A stretch of DNA of 64,000 bases from Bacillota bacterium (GCA_023386815.1 JAEWIZ010000002.1:1-64000); one strand, 5' to 3'; positions 19,043-28,679 are shown, numbered from the stretch's first letter. Program-made: numbers and translations. The notes: generated by a model not told the origin, from the letters alone.

Positions 19043-19795
19043 ATGAAACGAATACAGAAGGTAGTAGTGATCGCAATGAGTTTACTATTATCTTTCCAGG
19101 CGTCAACCGTGAAAGCGGCTGATTACACCGTAACTAGTAACGACTCACTCTATTCCCTTAGCAAATTATTCAATACCAGCGTAAGCACTCTCCGCGCAAG
19201 TAATAATTTTGAAGTAAATAGTTTGTCACCTAAAGATGTCATCTTTGTCCCTGCTCATGAATATACCGTAAAAAGTGGTGACTCCTTATTCACTATAGCG
19301 AAAAGATACGGCATACCCCTATCCAATTTGAAGAGAGCTAATTATCAGACTGGCAATTCCATTGATCCTGGTGAAAAAATAATATTACCAGGCGTCTCAC
19401 CTTATCGTATTGCTGATGCAGTAATTCCATATTCCAGCGGTGAGTTAGATTTGCTGGCCAGATTGATTGAAGCCGAGGCATCCGGTGAATCTCTGCAAGC
19501 TAAAATTGCTGTCGGAGCTGTGGTAATTAACCGCGTTCAAAGCGGTGACTGGGCACCCACAATCTCAAAGGTTATTTATCAAAAATTCGATAGTTATTAT
19601 CAGTTCACTCCAGTGAAAAATGGAATGATTAATAAGCCTTCCTCCGCTGAATCAAGGCGTGCAGCTAGGTTAGCTATCTATGGCAGTGATCCGAGCCGGG
19701 GAGCAATCTTCTACTTCGATCAAACCTCTAAAAATAATTGGTTGTGGTCCAAGCCTCAGACTGCGCAAATAGACCATATGGTATTTGCAAAGTAA
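19043..19795 (+). CDS. Secreted LysM-SleB cell-wall hydrolase
   Basis: A 250-residue protein: signal peptide ending after VKA (residue 25), two LysM modules (about 27-70 and 73-116) and a SleB-type Hydrolase_2 domain (about 130-250) with the putative catalytic Glu in LIEAEASGE and the VVINR segment. SleB enzymes are spore-cortex lytic transglycosylases; the same domain also serves in vegetative wall turnover. AGGAGG is six bases before ATG 19043. A strong terminator follows, so it is monocistronic. Confidence 0.85.
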   Translation: MKRIQKVVVIAMSLLLSFQASTVKAADYTVTSNDSLYSLSKLFNTSVSTLRASNNFEVNSLSPKDVIFVPAHEYTVKSGDSLFTIAKRYGIPLSNLKRANYQTGNSIDPGEKIILPGVSPYRIADAVIPYSSGELDLLARLIEAEASGESLQAKIAVGAVVINRVQSGDWAPTISKVIYQKFDSYYQFTPVKNGMINKPSSAESRRAARLAIYGSDPSRGAIFYFDQTSKNNWLWSKPQTAQIDHMVFAK

Positions 19796-19835
19796 TACTA
19801 ATTTCATATGCCATATTTATTCAATAAAATCATAG

Positions 19836-19875
19836 AAATAGCGGAGACCGGAAGTATACCGGACTCCGCTATTTT
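19836..19875. terminator. Terminator between the SleB-type gene and the small membrane protein
   Basis: A stem of about 16 bp (19836-19851 with 19859-19875, one bulge) and a 7-base loop, with T-rich flanks, serving converging genes. Confidence 0.75.
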
Positions 19876-19903
19876 ATGAATTCTTCTATCTCTCGCTAAC
19901 AGC

Positions 19904-20224
19904 TTAGCGCCTGATCCAGAAAAATACTCTACGTAAAATTCCACCGATTACTGCAAGAACAATCGTAATTAATAAGCTCAACAAAGCATAATTTCTCGTA
20001 AAGCTTAAGCAGGTGAATTCGTATATTAGGTATTCCATAGTTGTAACACCGTGCCAGAAGAATAAGCCTATAATCATGATAACAAAGGTTAAGAAATCAA
20101 GAATCAGTGCAACTGCTAAACTAATTTCAGTACGAAAACATGCAACGATACTATAAACAAGTGCTCCTATTAATCCAGGAACAATAAGAATTAAAAAATA
20201 CCGAAATAGATCTAAAAATTCCAT
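19904..20224 (-). CDS. Small membrane protein of unknown function
   Basis: About 106 residues with three hydrophobic helices (around residues 8-28, 34-56 and 80-102) and a basic C-terminus RRVFFWIRR. ATG 20224 has GGGG seven bases upstream; ATG 20230 directly abuts that site and is less likely. I do not recognise a family. It is convergent with the SleB-type gene and separated from the polysaccharide genes by about 165 bases. Confidence 0.6.
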   Translation of the reverse strand: MEFLDLFRYFLILIVPGLIGALVYSIVACFRTEISLAVALILDFLTFVIMIIGLFFWHGVTTMEYLIYEFTCLSFTRNYALLSLLITIVLAVIGGILRRVFFWIRR

Positions 20225-20390
20225 AAACATTCCCCTTTCATTGATAATACGAAATAATATATAAAAATTAGTAGATGTAAGTTTACAATGACCTAATCAT
20301 ACAGTATTTCTACTTACATAATATGCGTTATTATGACATTTTGTTCAATATATATCGAAATATCGATTAACTTCCATGAACCTACTCATT

Positions 20391-21515
20391 TCATTTGTTC
20401 CATACAACTCGATTGACATAATCGATATATGAAAGAATAATCCTTACCACTTTCTCCGATACATTGGGCACCTCATAATCACTTACCTTTCGTAGGGAAT
20501 CTTCTCTTTGGTTCTCCAGAATTGAAAGTGCTTGTAGTACTCTGGAGGTATTCACTCCGGTCATCATAACAATTCCTTCCTCCATTGCTTCCATCCGTTC
20601 ATGAGCCTCTCTCAGATTAACAGCCTTTAATCCTAGAATACCAGCTTCCTCGCTAATCGTTCCGCTATCACTTAGCACCGCCCTTGCATTTAGCTGTAAC
20701 TTACAATAATCGAAAAAACCAAAGGGCTTCATGGCAATAACTAAGGGATGAATTTCCAATTTCTTATGTTCAAGCATCAGCCTTGTTCTTGGATGTGTGC
20801 TGATAATAACCGGTTTTTGATAAATAGTTGCAATCGCATTTATTGTATTGACAATGTTCTTAAAATGCTCTTCCGAATTAATATTTTCTTCCCGATGAAA
20901 GGAAACAATATAGTATTCATCCTTCTTTAGCTTAAGTCGCTCCAAGACATCAACCTGATCTATTTCTTCCCTATGTGACTGAATCACTTCATACATGGGG
21001 CTTCCTGTCTTAATAATACGATCTGCCGGTATCCCTTCTCTGAGCAGATATTCCCTGGCAATGGTACTATAGGGCAGATTAATATCTGCAAGATGATCCA
21101 CTAATTTACGATTAGTCTCCTCCGGCACCCTCTGGTCAAAGCAACGATTCCCCGCCTCCATATGAAAGATGGGTATTTTTCTTTTCTTCGCTGCTATAGC
21201 GCAAAGACAGCTATTGGTATCCCCTAGTAGCAGCAGCGCGTCGGGCTGTTCCTGCTCAAGGATCGGATCCAGGTTGATTAGAATTGTACCGATTGTTGCT
21301 GCTGAGGATATACCTGCTGCATCTAAATAATAGTCTGGCTTTTTTATATTCAAGTCAGCGAAGAATACCTGATTTAATTCATAGTCATAATTTTGACCGG
21401 TATGAACCAGTATATGTTTCACCGTCTCAGTGGCTTCCAGTCGATGAATCACACAGGATAACCGAATGATCTCCGGTCTTGTGCCTACCACAGTCATTAT
21501 CTTTAATTTTTTCAT
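20391..21515 (-). CDS. wbjD: UDP-N-acetyl-sugar 2-epimerase (non-hydrolysing)
   Basis: A 374-residue WecB/MnaA-fold epimerase with the typical start VVGTRPEIIRL, HTGQNYD, the LGDTNS strand, HMEAGNR, the SFHREEN loop and the SDSGTISEE nucleotide site. In the three-gene set here it should act last and invert C2 of a UDP-2-acetamido-2,6-dideoxy-hexose, giving for example UDP-L-FucNAc in the WbjBCD/CapEFG pathway. Its ATG lies 6 bases after the stop of the reductase gene and shares that gene's end as ribosome site (GGAAGGA), so the two are translationally linked. The exact product depends on the truncated middle enzyme. Confidence 0.85.
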   Translation of the reverse strand: MKKLKIMTVVGTRPEIIRLSCVIHRLEATETVKHILVHTGQNYDYELNQVFFADLNIKKPDYYLDAAGISSAATIGTILINLDPILEQEQPDALLLLGDTNSCLCAIAAKKRKIPIFHMEAGNRCFDQRVPEETNRKLVDHLADINLPYSTIAREYLLREGIPADRIIKTGSPMYEVIQSHREEIDQVDVLERLKLKKDEYYIVSFHREENINSEEHFKNIVNTINAIATIYQKPVIISTHPRTRLMLEHKKLEIHPLVIAMKPFGFFDYCKLQLNARAVLSDSGTISEEAGILGLKAVNLREAHERMEAMEEGIVMMTGVNTSRVLQALSILENQREDSLRKVSDYEVPNVSEKVVRIILSYIDYVNRVVWNK

Positions 21516-21521
21516 ACTACT

Positions 21522-22286
21522 CTACATTCCTTCCCCTTCGCCTGTGAAGTTATCTCGCTGCTCTGGCAAGTAGCTTAAATAAGTGTTGTATAATTTACTG
21601 GTAAATTCATCGGACAGATCGATCGTCTTCACTGATTCCTGCTTAAAGTCGTAAATTAGTTCTACAATCCTTCCAAGGGTGGCATGATAGATCTGAGATA
21701 CTTCACAAAAACCGTTATCCCTGTCATTTCTATGAATGAAGCCCGTCATATCATTAACTAAATCATCAATATAAACTAATCTCATCAAATGCTTACTATC
21801 ATCTATCCTTGTAGGCAGATTATTTATTGTATTATAGCAAAGGGTAGCAATTACGCTGTTATAATTTGGTCTGCACCCCTTACCAAAGACGTTAGGGAGA
21901 CGATACAGATAGACCTTTGCTCCGGTCTCTCTTGCATATTTAAAAAACAGCTCCTCTCCTGCCTTTTTGCTTCTCCCATAAGGATTATTTAAAAGCGCCT
22001 GTATGGAGGAGGTATAAACTATGGGACAGAAGTTTCCTTCTTTTTTTAGTAGCTCCAATATTTTTCTTGTGAATCCCACATTTACTTGTTCATATTCCTC
22101 TTCTTCTTTGGGACGGTTGCAGCCGGCAAGATGATATACCATATCAGCCTCCCTGCAATACTTTTCTAACAAGGACTGGTCTGTCTCCCGATTGTATTCC
22201 AAAATTTGCAGTTCTTTATCTATTCTCAAAGCAGCAATTAAATTTTTTCCGATAAATCCGTTTGAACCGGTAACTAATATCTTCAT
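21522..22286 (-). CDS. NAD(P)-dependent sugar reductase, CapF/WbjC-like but without the cupin domain
   Basis: A 254-residue short-chain dehydrogenase with GSNGFIGKN (nucleotide site, residues 7-15), YHLAGCNRP, YTSSIQA and the YGRSK active site (Y-x3-K). It closely follows the N-terminal half of CapF/WbjC through LSYLPEQ, but CapF then has a cupin domain of about 110 residues that performs C3 epimerisation. Here the frame stops 11 residues later and the next gene begins at once. CapF is about 370 residues. It should reduce the 4-keto group; without the cupin the product may keep the other C3 configuration. Confidence 0.82.
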   Translation of the reverse strand: MKILVTGSNGFIGKNLIAALRIDKELQILEYNRETDQSLLEKYCREADMVYHLAGCNRPKEEEEYEQVNVGFTRKILELLKKEGNFCPIVYTSSIQALLNNPYGRSKKAGEELFFKYARETGAKVYLYRLPNVFGKGCRPNYNSVIATLCYNTINNLPTRIDDSKHLMRLVYIDDLVNDMTGFIHRNDRDNGFCEVSQIYHATLGRIVELIYDFKQESVKTIDLSDEFTSKLYNTYLSYLPEQRDNFTGEGEGM

Positions 22287-22352
22287 ATAATCTCTCCCTT
22301 TTTTCAGGTTTGATGTCCATCCTTAAAAATGCCCCTTTTGATTTATTAAATA

Positions 22353-23372
22353 TCAGGACAGTCGATTCGTTAGTTCCGCTTTAATATAATCTAATAGCAA
22401 TAACTTCTCTTTTATTTCTTCTACCGACAAACGAACGGTATTATCAGAGTTATACTCCTCCTGTGTATCCAATATCTCTATACCCTCATAAAAATATTTA
22501 TCATAATTTAATTCCCTCTTATCTGCTGGAATTCGGTAATAACTGCCCATATCCTCCGCTACGAGAAACTCTTCTCTTGTCAGCAGTGTTTCATAACGCT
22601 TCTCCCCATGCCTTGTTCCGATAATTTTAATTTCATTATCCGCCTGAAATAACTCCTTCAAGGCTAAAGCCAGCTCCCCTATGGTGGCAGCAGGAGCCTT
22701 TTGCACCATAATATCCCCTGTCTTCGCATGTTCAAAAGCAAATACCACCAGTTCTACTGCTTCCTCGAGGCTCATTAAAAATCTAGTCATATTCGGGTTT
22801 GTAACCGTTATGGGCTGACCTAATTTGATTTGTTCGATGAATCGTGGGATAACAGAACCTCTGGAGGCCATGACATTACCATATCTGGTTCCACAGATAA
22901 GAGTTTTTCTCGGGTCAACTGTTATTGATTTTGCTATCATCACCTTTTCTAGCATCGCTTTGGATATGCCCATAGCATTTATCGGATAGGCAGCCTTATC
23001 TGTAGAAAGACAAATGACCTTTTTAACTTCTGCCTCGATAGCGGCAGTTAGGAGGAAATCCGTTCCCAGTACATTCGTCTTCACTGCTTCCAAAGGGAAG
23101 AATTCACAGGAGGGTACCTGTTTTAATGCTGCAGCATGAAAGATATAATGAACTCCATGAATTGCATTCTTAATTGATTGAATATCCCTGATATCACCTA
23201 GGTAATACTTAATTCTTTCATTGTTATAGATTCTACGCATGTCATCCTGCTTCTTCTCGTCTCGGGAAAATATTCTGATTTCTCCGATATCCGTATTTAG
23301 AAACCTCTGAAGGACTGCATTCCCAAAACTTCCAGTCCCTCCAGTAATCAGAAGTGTTTCATGTTCAAACAC
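22353..23372 (-). CDS. wbjB: UDP-GlcNAc 4,6-dehydratase/5-epimerase (CapE/WbjB/FnlA type)
   Basis: About 339 residues, extended SDR fold with GGTGSFG near the N-terminus, FSRDEKKQ, HAAALKQVPS, STDKAAYPINAMGISK (the catalytic Lys with Met replacing the usual Tyr, as in this family) and RYGNVMASRGS. It converts UDP-GlcNAc to a 4-keto-6-deoxy intermediate and inverts C5, the first step to L-configured deoxy-amino sugars. The start is GTG 23372 with GGAGG seven bases upstream; the frame extends to 23387 but those codons overlap the ribosome site. First gene of a three-gene unit behind a terminator. Confidence 0.88.
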   Translation of the reverse strand: MFEHETLLITGGTGSFGNAVLQRFLNTDIGEIRIFSRDEKKQDDMRRIYNNERIKYYLGDIRDIQSIKNAIHGVHYIFHAAALKQVPSCEFFPLEAVKTNVLGTDFLLTAAIEAEVKKVICLSTDKAAYPINAMGISKAMLEKVMIAKSITVDPRKTLICGTRYGNVMASRGSVIPRFIEQIKLGQPITVTNPNMTRFLMSLEEAVELVVFAFEHAKTGDIMVQKAPAATIGELALALKELFQADNEIKIIGTRHGEKRYETLLTREEFLVAEDMGSYYRIPADKRELNYDKYFYEGIEILDTQEEYNSDNTVRLSVEEIKEKLLLLDYIKAELTNRLS

Positions 23373-23550
23373 TATTCCACCTCCCATCTTCTTTCCAGTG
23401 CAGCTTTCGCTTTTTTTCTGGATTATTTTATTTTTTTAACCAAAATTCTAAGCCTACAATATATATTATGATGAAATAAGTCGATGGTTCCATATTCCTC
23501 CTTTTGGTTTAGCACTACATGTTACCATTAACTAATGTATCCATTGACAT

Positions 23551-23598
23551 AAAAAAGCAGGCCACCAATCCTTTTCCAGCTCAGTAGCCCGCCTTGTA
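23551..23598 (-). terminator. Terminator after the PHP phosphatase gene
   Basis: On the minus strand a GGCGGGCTAC arm pairs with GTGGCCTGCT (with G-U pairs) and is followed by TTTTTT. It separates the dehydratase-kinase-phosphatase genes from the wbjB-type operon, implying a second promoter in 23373-23550. Confidence 0.6.
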
Positions 23599-23659
23599 TT
23601 AAATTCCGCTCCGTCTATTGGCTATATGTCTTAAGCCCATATCTTACTGTTATAATTTC

Positions 23660-24382
23660 TTACGTTAGAATTTCAACATACTTCTTACGCAAAACTTCAC
23701 CTCGCATTACAGCCTCTGCATTTCTCTGTAACTGATTGCTATATTGCTCGCCTAATTTTTTGCTAATTTTCTCATATGCCTGTGACAACCGCGGTGGCCG
23801 CCTACTTAAATTGTGACTATCACTTGCAATCACATGGATATATCCCTGCTTCAAATAACCTTTTATTCGCAGCCACTTTTTCCAATCCAGGATACTATCA
23901 GCATTAACCTGGATTAAGCATCCTAACTGAAGGAATCTCCTAATCCGCTTTTTATTTTTCTGTACTGCCGGATATCGTTCAATATGCGCTATGATTGGGA
24001 TAACATGATAATAGTGAATCAAACGTTCGATCATAGCATAAATATTGTCCTCCCACTTATCTGTACAAGGTAGCTCCACTAAAAGATAATCTGTTTGAAA
24101 GATGCATAATTGGCTTAAATTAGGATAATGAAATAAATATTCATGCAAATAGGTCTCACTGGCGGACTTTAAAGTTATCCCGAAAGGCTCTAGTTTTTTC
24201 ATGGCCTCTGTTCGTTTGCTTAAATACTCCTCCAAGCTAATTTTTGATGGATCATAATGTGAGGTACAAGCTACTGCATCCACCAGCTGGCTACGAAAAG
24301 CCTCTGACATCAGTATTGCTTCTTCTATATTTTCTGCCCCATCGTCCATACCAGGTAAAATATGTGTATGAAGATCAACCAT
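23660..24382 (-). CDS. CpsB/YwqE-type PHP tyrosine phosphatase
   Basis: A 240-residue PHP-domain protein that starts VDLHTHILPGMDDGAEN, the metal-binding signature of CpsB/CapC/YwqE phosphatases. Further ligands are the ETYLHE region, IIAHIERYP and ASDSHN. It dephosphorylates the tyrosine cluster of its partner BY-kinase and so tunes exopolysaccharide length and export. It overlaps the end of the kinase gene by 8 bases, showing translational coupling. Confidence 0.88.
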   Translation of the reverse strand: MVDLHTHILPGMDDGAENIEEAILMSEAFRSQLVDAVACTSHYDPSKISLEEYLSKRTEAMKKLEPFGITLKSASETYLHEYLFHYPNLSQLCIFQTDYLLVELPCTDKWEDNIYAMIERLIHYYHVIPIIAHIERYPAVQKNKKRIRRFLQLGCLIQVNADSILDWKKWLRIKGYLKQGYIHVIASDSHNLSRRPPRLSQAYEKISKKLGEQYSNQLQRNAEAVMRGEVLRKKYVEILT

Positions 24383-25769
24383 TATTACCCTTATGATAAT
24401 AATATGATTTTGAACGTTTTACCTGATTTTGAGACACTCCATTTACAATAAACCCTAAAACAATTGCATCTGTTAACCTGAACTTTTCCAAAGCTTCAGC
24501 AAGATTTGGATGAGAGGTAACTCCTTCCCTCACTACGATGGCAATCCCATCAACCAATTTCGCAATCCCTAAGATATCGGATACCACATTGACCGGAGGC
24601 GAATCTATAATGATATAGTCATAATCCTTCTCCATCCGTTGTAGGAAGCCCTCCATCTGTGGGCTGCTGATGAGTTCTGCTGGATTTGGAGGAATTGATC
24701 CCATCGTAATAACCTTTAGCTTTTCAAAGTTTGTATTTTGAATAACATCCCCTTCACTTAATATTCCTGATAACACATCACTCATACCAGGTCTGCTTCT
24801 GAGATTAAAGTAACTGCCAATCATTCCTTTTCTAAGGTCACAGTCTAGAAGTAACACCTTTTCTCCTGCCTGAGCTAGCTTAATTGCCAAGTTGGCACTG
24901 GTAGTACTCTTTCCCTCTTCCGGTAAGGGACTTGTAATAATCAGTTTTTTGCAACCCGTATTAAATAAGGTAAATCGCATATTAATTTTCAATTCCTGAA
25001 ACGCTTCATTTACATCAAACCGCTTATCCTCCTCTGCACCTACTTTTTGCTGTATTTGGTGAGCTCGCTTTCTCATAAAAGGAATAAAATCAAATAAACC
25101 TTTTTCAGTATTTTTATAATATGGAATACTTCCTAATACAGGAATGGAATAACGCTTTAGTAATTCATCCCTTCCTTTAATCTTGATATTAAGTGCCTCC
25201 CACGCAAATGAAACAACGATCGATAGAATGAAACCTAAGATCCCTCCTACCAATGTATTTAATAGAATATTAGGATCTGAGGGGCTTTCCGGCAAGATCA
25301 CCGGATCTACAATATTGATCTTTGAGGTATCTTTAATATTCCTGATAAAATCAGGTGCTATTTCTTGCATTGTCTTCACCAAAAGATAGGAATGTTCCGG
25401 GTCATTCGATGTCACGCTAATTTCAAATATTTCTGTATTATCAACAGATTGGATTGTAGTCATATCCTTCAATTCATTTGCTGTATAGTTTAAACCGCTG
25501 CCTTTGATAACTTTTTCAAAGAATTGATTAGTTCTTAAAAAGTTGATGTAGGTTGAAATTACCTTTTGTGCATAGTTAAGTTCGTTTAAGTCACCTGCTC
25601 CGGTTGCTTCATTTGGATCAACATACATTTTTACATGAGCCGTATAGCTTGGATCTGTAATATAACGGTTCACCACAAAAAATGATACAAATCCTATAAA
25701 AGTACATACCACTATTACCAAAAAATGTTTTATCACTATCGCAAGGATATCTGACAAAGAGTATTCCAC
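24375..25769 (-). CDS. Fused Wzz chain-length regulator and BY-type tyrosine kinase
   Basis: 464 residues. A Wzz domain has two membrane helices (about 10-33 and 168-190) with an extracellular segment between them. A cytoplasmic CpsD/CapB kinase domain follows, with Walker A SPLPEEGKST (280-289), Walker A' VLLLDCDLR (305-313), Walker B YIIIDSP (385-391) and a C-terminal Tyr cluster (456-458). In many Firmicutes the two parts are separate proteins; here they are fused as in proteobacterial Wzc. GTG 25769 follows GGAGG with eight-base spacing. It controls polymerisation and export of the polysaccharide. Confidence 0.9.
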   Translation of the reverse strand: MEYSLSDILAIVIKHFLVIVVCTFIGFVSFFVVNRYITDPSYTAHVKMYVDPNEATGAGDLNELNYAQKVISTYINFLRTNQFFEKVIKGSGLNYTANELKDMTTIQSVDNTEIFEISVTSNDPEHSYLLVKTMQEIAPDFIRNIKDTSKINIVDPVILPESPSDPNILLNTLVGGILGFILSIVVSFAWEALNIKIKGRDELLKRYSIPVLGSIPYYKNTEKGLFDFIPFMRKRAHQIQQKVGAEEDKRFDVNEAFQELKINMRFTLFNTGCKKLIITSPLPEEGKSTTSANLAIKLAQAGEKVLLLDCDLRKGMIGSYFNLRSRPGMSDVLSGILSEGDVIQNTNFEKLKVITMGSIPPNPAELISSPQMEGFLQRMEKDYDYIIIDSPPVNVVSDILGIAKLVDGIAIVVREGVTSHPNLAEALEKFRLTDAIVLGFIVNGVSQNQVKRSKSYYYHKGNNG

Positions 25770-25794
25770 GTATCCATCCTCCTAACGACTATAT

Positions 25795-27663
25795 CTATGG
25801 ATCAATCAGATTATTTACTTCCTCTGGATCCTTATAGGTTGGTACAACCTGTTTCATTGCTGCAATCATATTGGAATATGATTTTGTTTTTAATGCCTGT
25901 GTCAATATATTTAGTTTCTCTTCTATTTCATTTTCAGAAATATCTTCCTGTTGTTCTATGAATATCTTATGATTTGAGGTTGCAATCAGTGCCTCTTTAT
26001 TCATCAGTAGCTCTTCATACAGCTTTTCACCTGGACGCAAGCCAGTCTCGACAATAGGGATATCCAAATAGGGTTGACGACCAGACAGCCGTATCAGATT
26101 CTCAGCAAGCTCCAGAATTTTAACCGGTTCCCCCATATCAAGGACATAAATTTCCGATTGATTTGCCATAGAACCAGCTTGTAATACCAGCTGAACAGCT
26201 TCTGAGATGGTCATAAAGAAACGCACAATTCGCTTATCCGTGATCGTAACAGGACCGCCTCTGGCAATCTGTTTTTGAAATAAGGGAATAACAGAGCCAT
26301 TTGATCCAAGGACATTTCCAAATCTAACTGCCACGTATTCGGTCTTACTACGTTCTTTCATGCTTTGTAGCAGCATTTCACAGAACCGTTTGGTGGCACC
26401 CATGATGTTTGTGGGGTTCACCGCTTTGTCTGTCGAGATGAGTACGAACTTATCGCATCCATATTTATCAGCTGCTTGAACTAAATGATAGGTTCCAAAG
26501 ATATTATTTCGAATGGCTTCCTCTGGACAGTCCTCCATGAGCGGAACGTGTTTATGGGCTGCAGCATGAAAGATAATATTAGGTCTATGCCGTTCAAAAA
26601 GTAGTTCAACCTTTTCCTTATCCCGTATGGAGGCTATTTCGATCCGAATATCTAAATCATTACCATAAATTCTCAACAGTTCCTGCTGAACATCATAAGC
26701 ATTGTTTTCATAGTTATCTACGATTACTAATTTAGCAACTTTTTCTTTTGCTATTTGTCTGCAAAGCTCAGAACCAATAGAGCCTCCCCCACCGGTTACC
26801 ATGATAATTTTCCCGCTTAGAAACTCACTCAGTTCCTTATTATCTAAAGATATTGGTTCTCTTCCCAGCAGTTCTTCAATCTGTATGTCCCTAACGCTGC
26901 TCCAAAGATTATGTTCCTTTTCTGTCAATATTGTTGCCGTATCCGGCAAAATGCGAACCTGACAATTCATCTGTATACATGTTTCCAATATATATTTCCG
27001 TTTCTCTATTGGTAAATCTGCGACTGTAATTACCAAAACCTTAACTGGGAACTCTTGTAATAGTTGCTCTAAATTCGTAATCGGTCCCTTGATGTCCACA
27101 TTATGAATTCTCTTGCCTATCTTCTCTTTACTATCATCTATGAAATATTTGGCTTGATACAGTTTACTCTTATTACTTTGTAAATGCTCTAAGAGTTTTA
27201 CACCCACATCTCCGGCACCGACAATAGCTAGGGCAATTTTATCCGAGACATTACTACTATAGGATCCTCTGCGATATTGCCTGTAGCACATCCTAATCAA
27301 TATCATTCCTAAAAGAGAAATTGAGATAATAGCTAGGTAAAATGCGGAAAAGATATTTCTATGGAATAGCAATAATCCAAAAAGTATAAACATCAGATAA
27401 GCGGCAAAACCTCCCAGTACCAACTCCAAGTACTCTTTGAACTGAGCATATCGCCACAGACTATTATAGGTCTTAAAAAGTAATTGTGAACTACTCCAGC
27501 ACAGAATAAATAGGAGGATATTTATAAAACATGTATTGAAAGGAAGCATCCAAAATCCTTTGTAATCATCCGGAAGAAGGTAAAACAATACGATTGAAAC
27601 AACGAAAATTATAATAATATCCATTAGGAAAACAATTAATTGTCGGTACTTACTTAATCTCAT
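25795..27663 (-). CDS. Membrane-anchored nucleotide-sugar 4,6-dehydratase (CapD/PglF-like)
   Basis: About 622 residues: four N-terminal membrane helices (about 5-135), a Rossmann CoA-binding-like domain with VGAGDVG (about 145-260), and an SDR dehydratase domain with GGGGSIGSELC, AAHKHVPLMED, STDKAVNPTNIMGATK and RFGNVLGSNGS. Such proteins make UDP-4-keto-6-deoxy-GlcNAc, the entry to bacillosamine-type sugars. ATG 27663 has GGAGG seven bases upstream; the in-frame ATG at 27684 has none. First gene of the kinase-phosphatase unit, 25 bases before the kinase. Confidence 0.88.
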   Translation of the reverse strand: MRLSKYRQLIVFLMDIIIIFVVSIVLFYLLPDDYKGFWMLPFNTCFINILLFILCWSSSQLLFKTYNSLWRYAQFKEYLELVLGGFAAYLMFILFGLLLFHRNIFSAFYLAIISISLLGMILIRMCYRQYRRGSYSSNVSDKIALAIVGAGDVGVKLLEHLQSNKSKLYQAKYFIDDSKEKIGKRIHNVDIKGPITNLEQLLQEFPVKVLVITVADLPIEKRKYILETCIQMNCQVRILPDTATILTEKEHNLWSSVRDIQIEELLGREPISLDNKELSEFLSGKIIMVTGGGGSIGSELCRQIAKEKVAKLVIVDNYENNAYDVQQELLRIYGNDLDIRIEIASIRDKEKVELLFERHRPNIIFHAAAHKHVPLMEDCPEEAIRNNIFGTYHLVQAADKYGCDKFVLISTDKAVNPTNIMGATKRFCEMLLQSMKERSKTEYVAVRFGNVLGSNGSVIPLFQKQIARGGPVTITDKRIVRFFMTISEAVQLVLQAGSMANQSEIYVLDMGEPVKILELAENLIRLSGRQPYLDIPIVETGLRPGEKLYEELLMNKEALIATSNHKIFIEQQEDISENEIEEKLNILTQALKTKSYSNMIAAMKQVVPTYKDPEEVNNLIDP

Positions 27664-27992
27664 GGCAAATCCTCCCTGATGCATACACCTACTTCGTCTA
27701 CATCGCTAAACCAAGTTCAAGCGCAGAAAGCCGAATTATGATGATGAAAGCAAATGCTAAATTCTCAACCAATGGTACTGGGATAAAAAGTTGAATTCTA
27801 TTGCTCTCTTTTTATTATATGATCGCTTCGAATTTTGGTGAAATAAGGAATACTATGGCAGAATAATGGGATTTGGCTCCAAAGAAGATTAATTCAGGGT
27901 AACTTAAGATTTTCCAGACGAATGAAGACAAGTTAAAGAAATAAAAATTCTCTGCTAAAACTGCAGAGGACAAGGTAAAAATATATTATAAG
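27664..27992. other. Leader of the polysaccharide operon, no gene seen
   Basis: About 330 AT-rich bases upstream of the dehydratase gene on the minus strand. A promoter must lie here but no box pair is convincing, and no ORF or strong repeat was seen. Confidence 0.4.
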
Positions 27993-28033
27993 AAGCCAGC
28001 CTAGAAGTACTTATACATACTTTAGGCTGGTTT
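27993..28033 (-). terminator. Terminator downstream of ndk
   Basis: An 11-bp stem (27993-28003 with 28023-28033) closes a 19-base loop, 41 bases past the ndk stop. On the minus strand it runs into TTCTTATAAT, so the T tract is imperfect. Confidence 0.6.
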
Positions 28034-28073
28034 CTACGAATTCTATAATTCCTGATTAAAAAAGATTCTTTAT

Positions 28074-28490
28074 TTAGCTTTCAAACCGAATTAGATCTCT
28101 CCAAATATCTATCTCACGTTCAGCTCTCTCTACCGTCTCAGAGCCATGAACCGCATTCTTGGTCAAGCTCTCTCCGTACATATATCGTATTGTTCCTGGT
28201 CTAGCCTTTTCCGGATTTGTAGCACCATTAATTTCTCTTACGATATTAACAACATTCTCACCCTCTAATATCAGTACTTCAGCATCTGAAGAAGACATAA
28301 ATTCCACCAATTCCTCAAAAAAATCCTTTCCAATATGAGCTTCATAATGTTTTTCTAACACAGCTCTATTTGCCAATACTCTGTGAGCATGGATAATTTC
28401 CAAACGATTATCCTCATAAATTGATATGATTCTACCCACTAACTTTTTTGCTACTGCTTCAGGCTTAATTATAACAAGTGTTCTTTCCAT
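28074..28490 (-). CDS. ndk: Nucleoside diphosphate kinase
   Basis: About 138 residues, the usual Ndk length. It transfers phosphate from ATP to other nucleoside diphosphates through a phospho-histidine, here His115 in NAVHGSE. Also visible are the IIKPEAV start, the NGATNPEKARPGTIR loop and the late SxExAxREIxxW segment. ATG 28490 was chosen because AAAGGTG lies eight bases upstream; the longer frame to 28508 has no such site. Monocistronic. Confidence 0.95.
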   Translation of the reverse strand: MERTLVIIKPEAVAKKLVGRIISIYEDNRLEIIHAHRVLANRAVLEKHYEAHIGKDFFEELVEFMSSSDAEVLILEGENVVNIVREINGATNPEKARPGTIRYMYGESLTKNAVHGSETVERAEREIDIWRDLIRFES

Positions 28491-28679
28491 ATAGTTAGCA
28501 CCTTTCAATCCTTAGTTTTATTCCATCTTGAATTATTACCCCATTCCATACTGGCTAATACAATCATAATACATAAATTAGATTAATACTAGACATTGTA
28601 TTATTATATTCATTTTTCTTATTACTTGCAGTTCCTATCTCAATGGTCTTGTTAAGATTCAATGATAAACAGAGCGATG

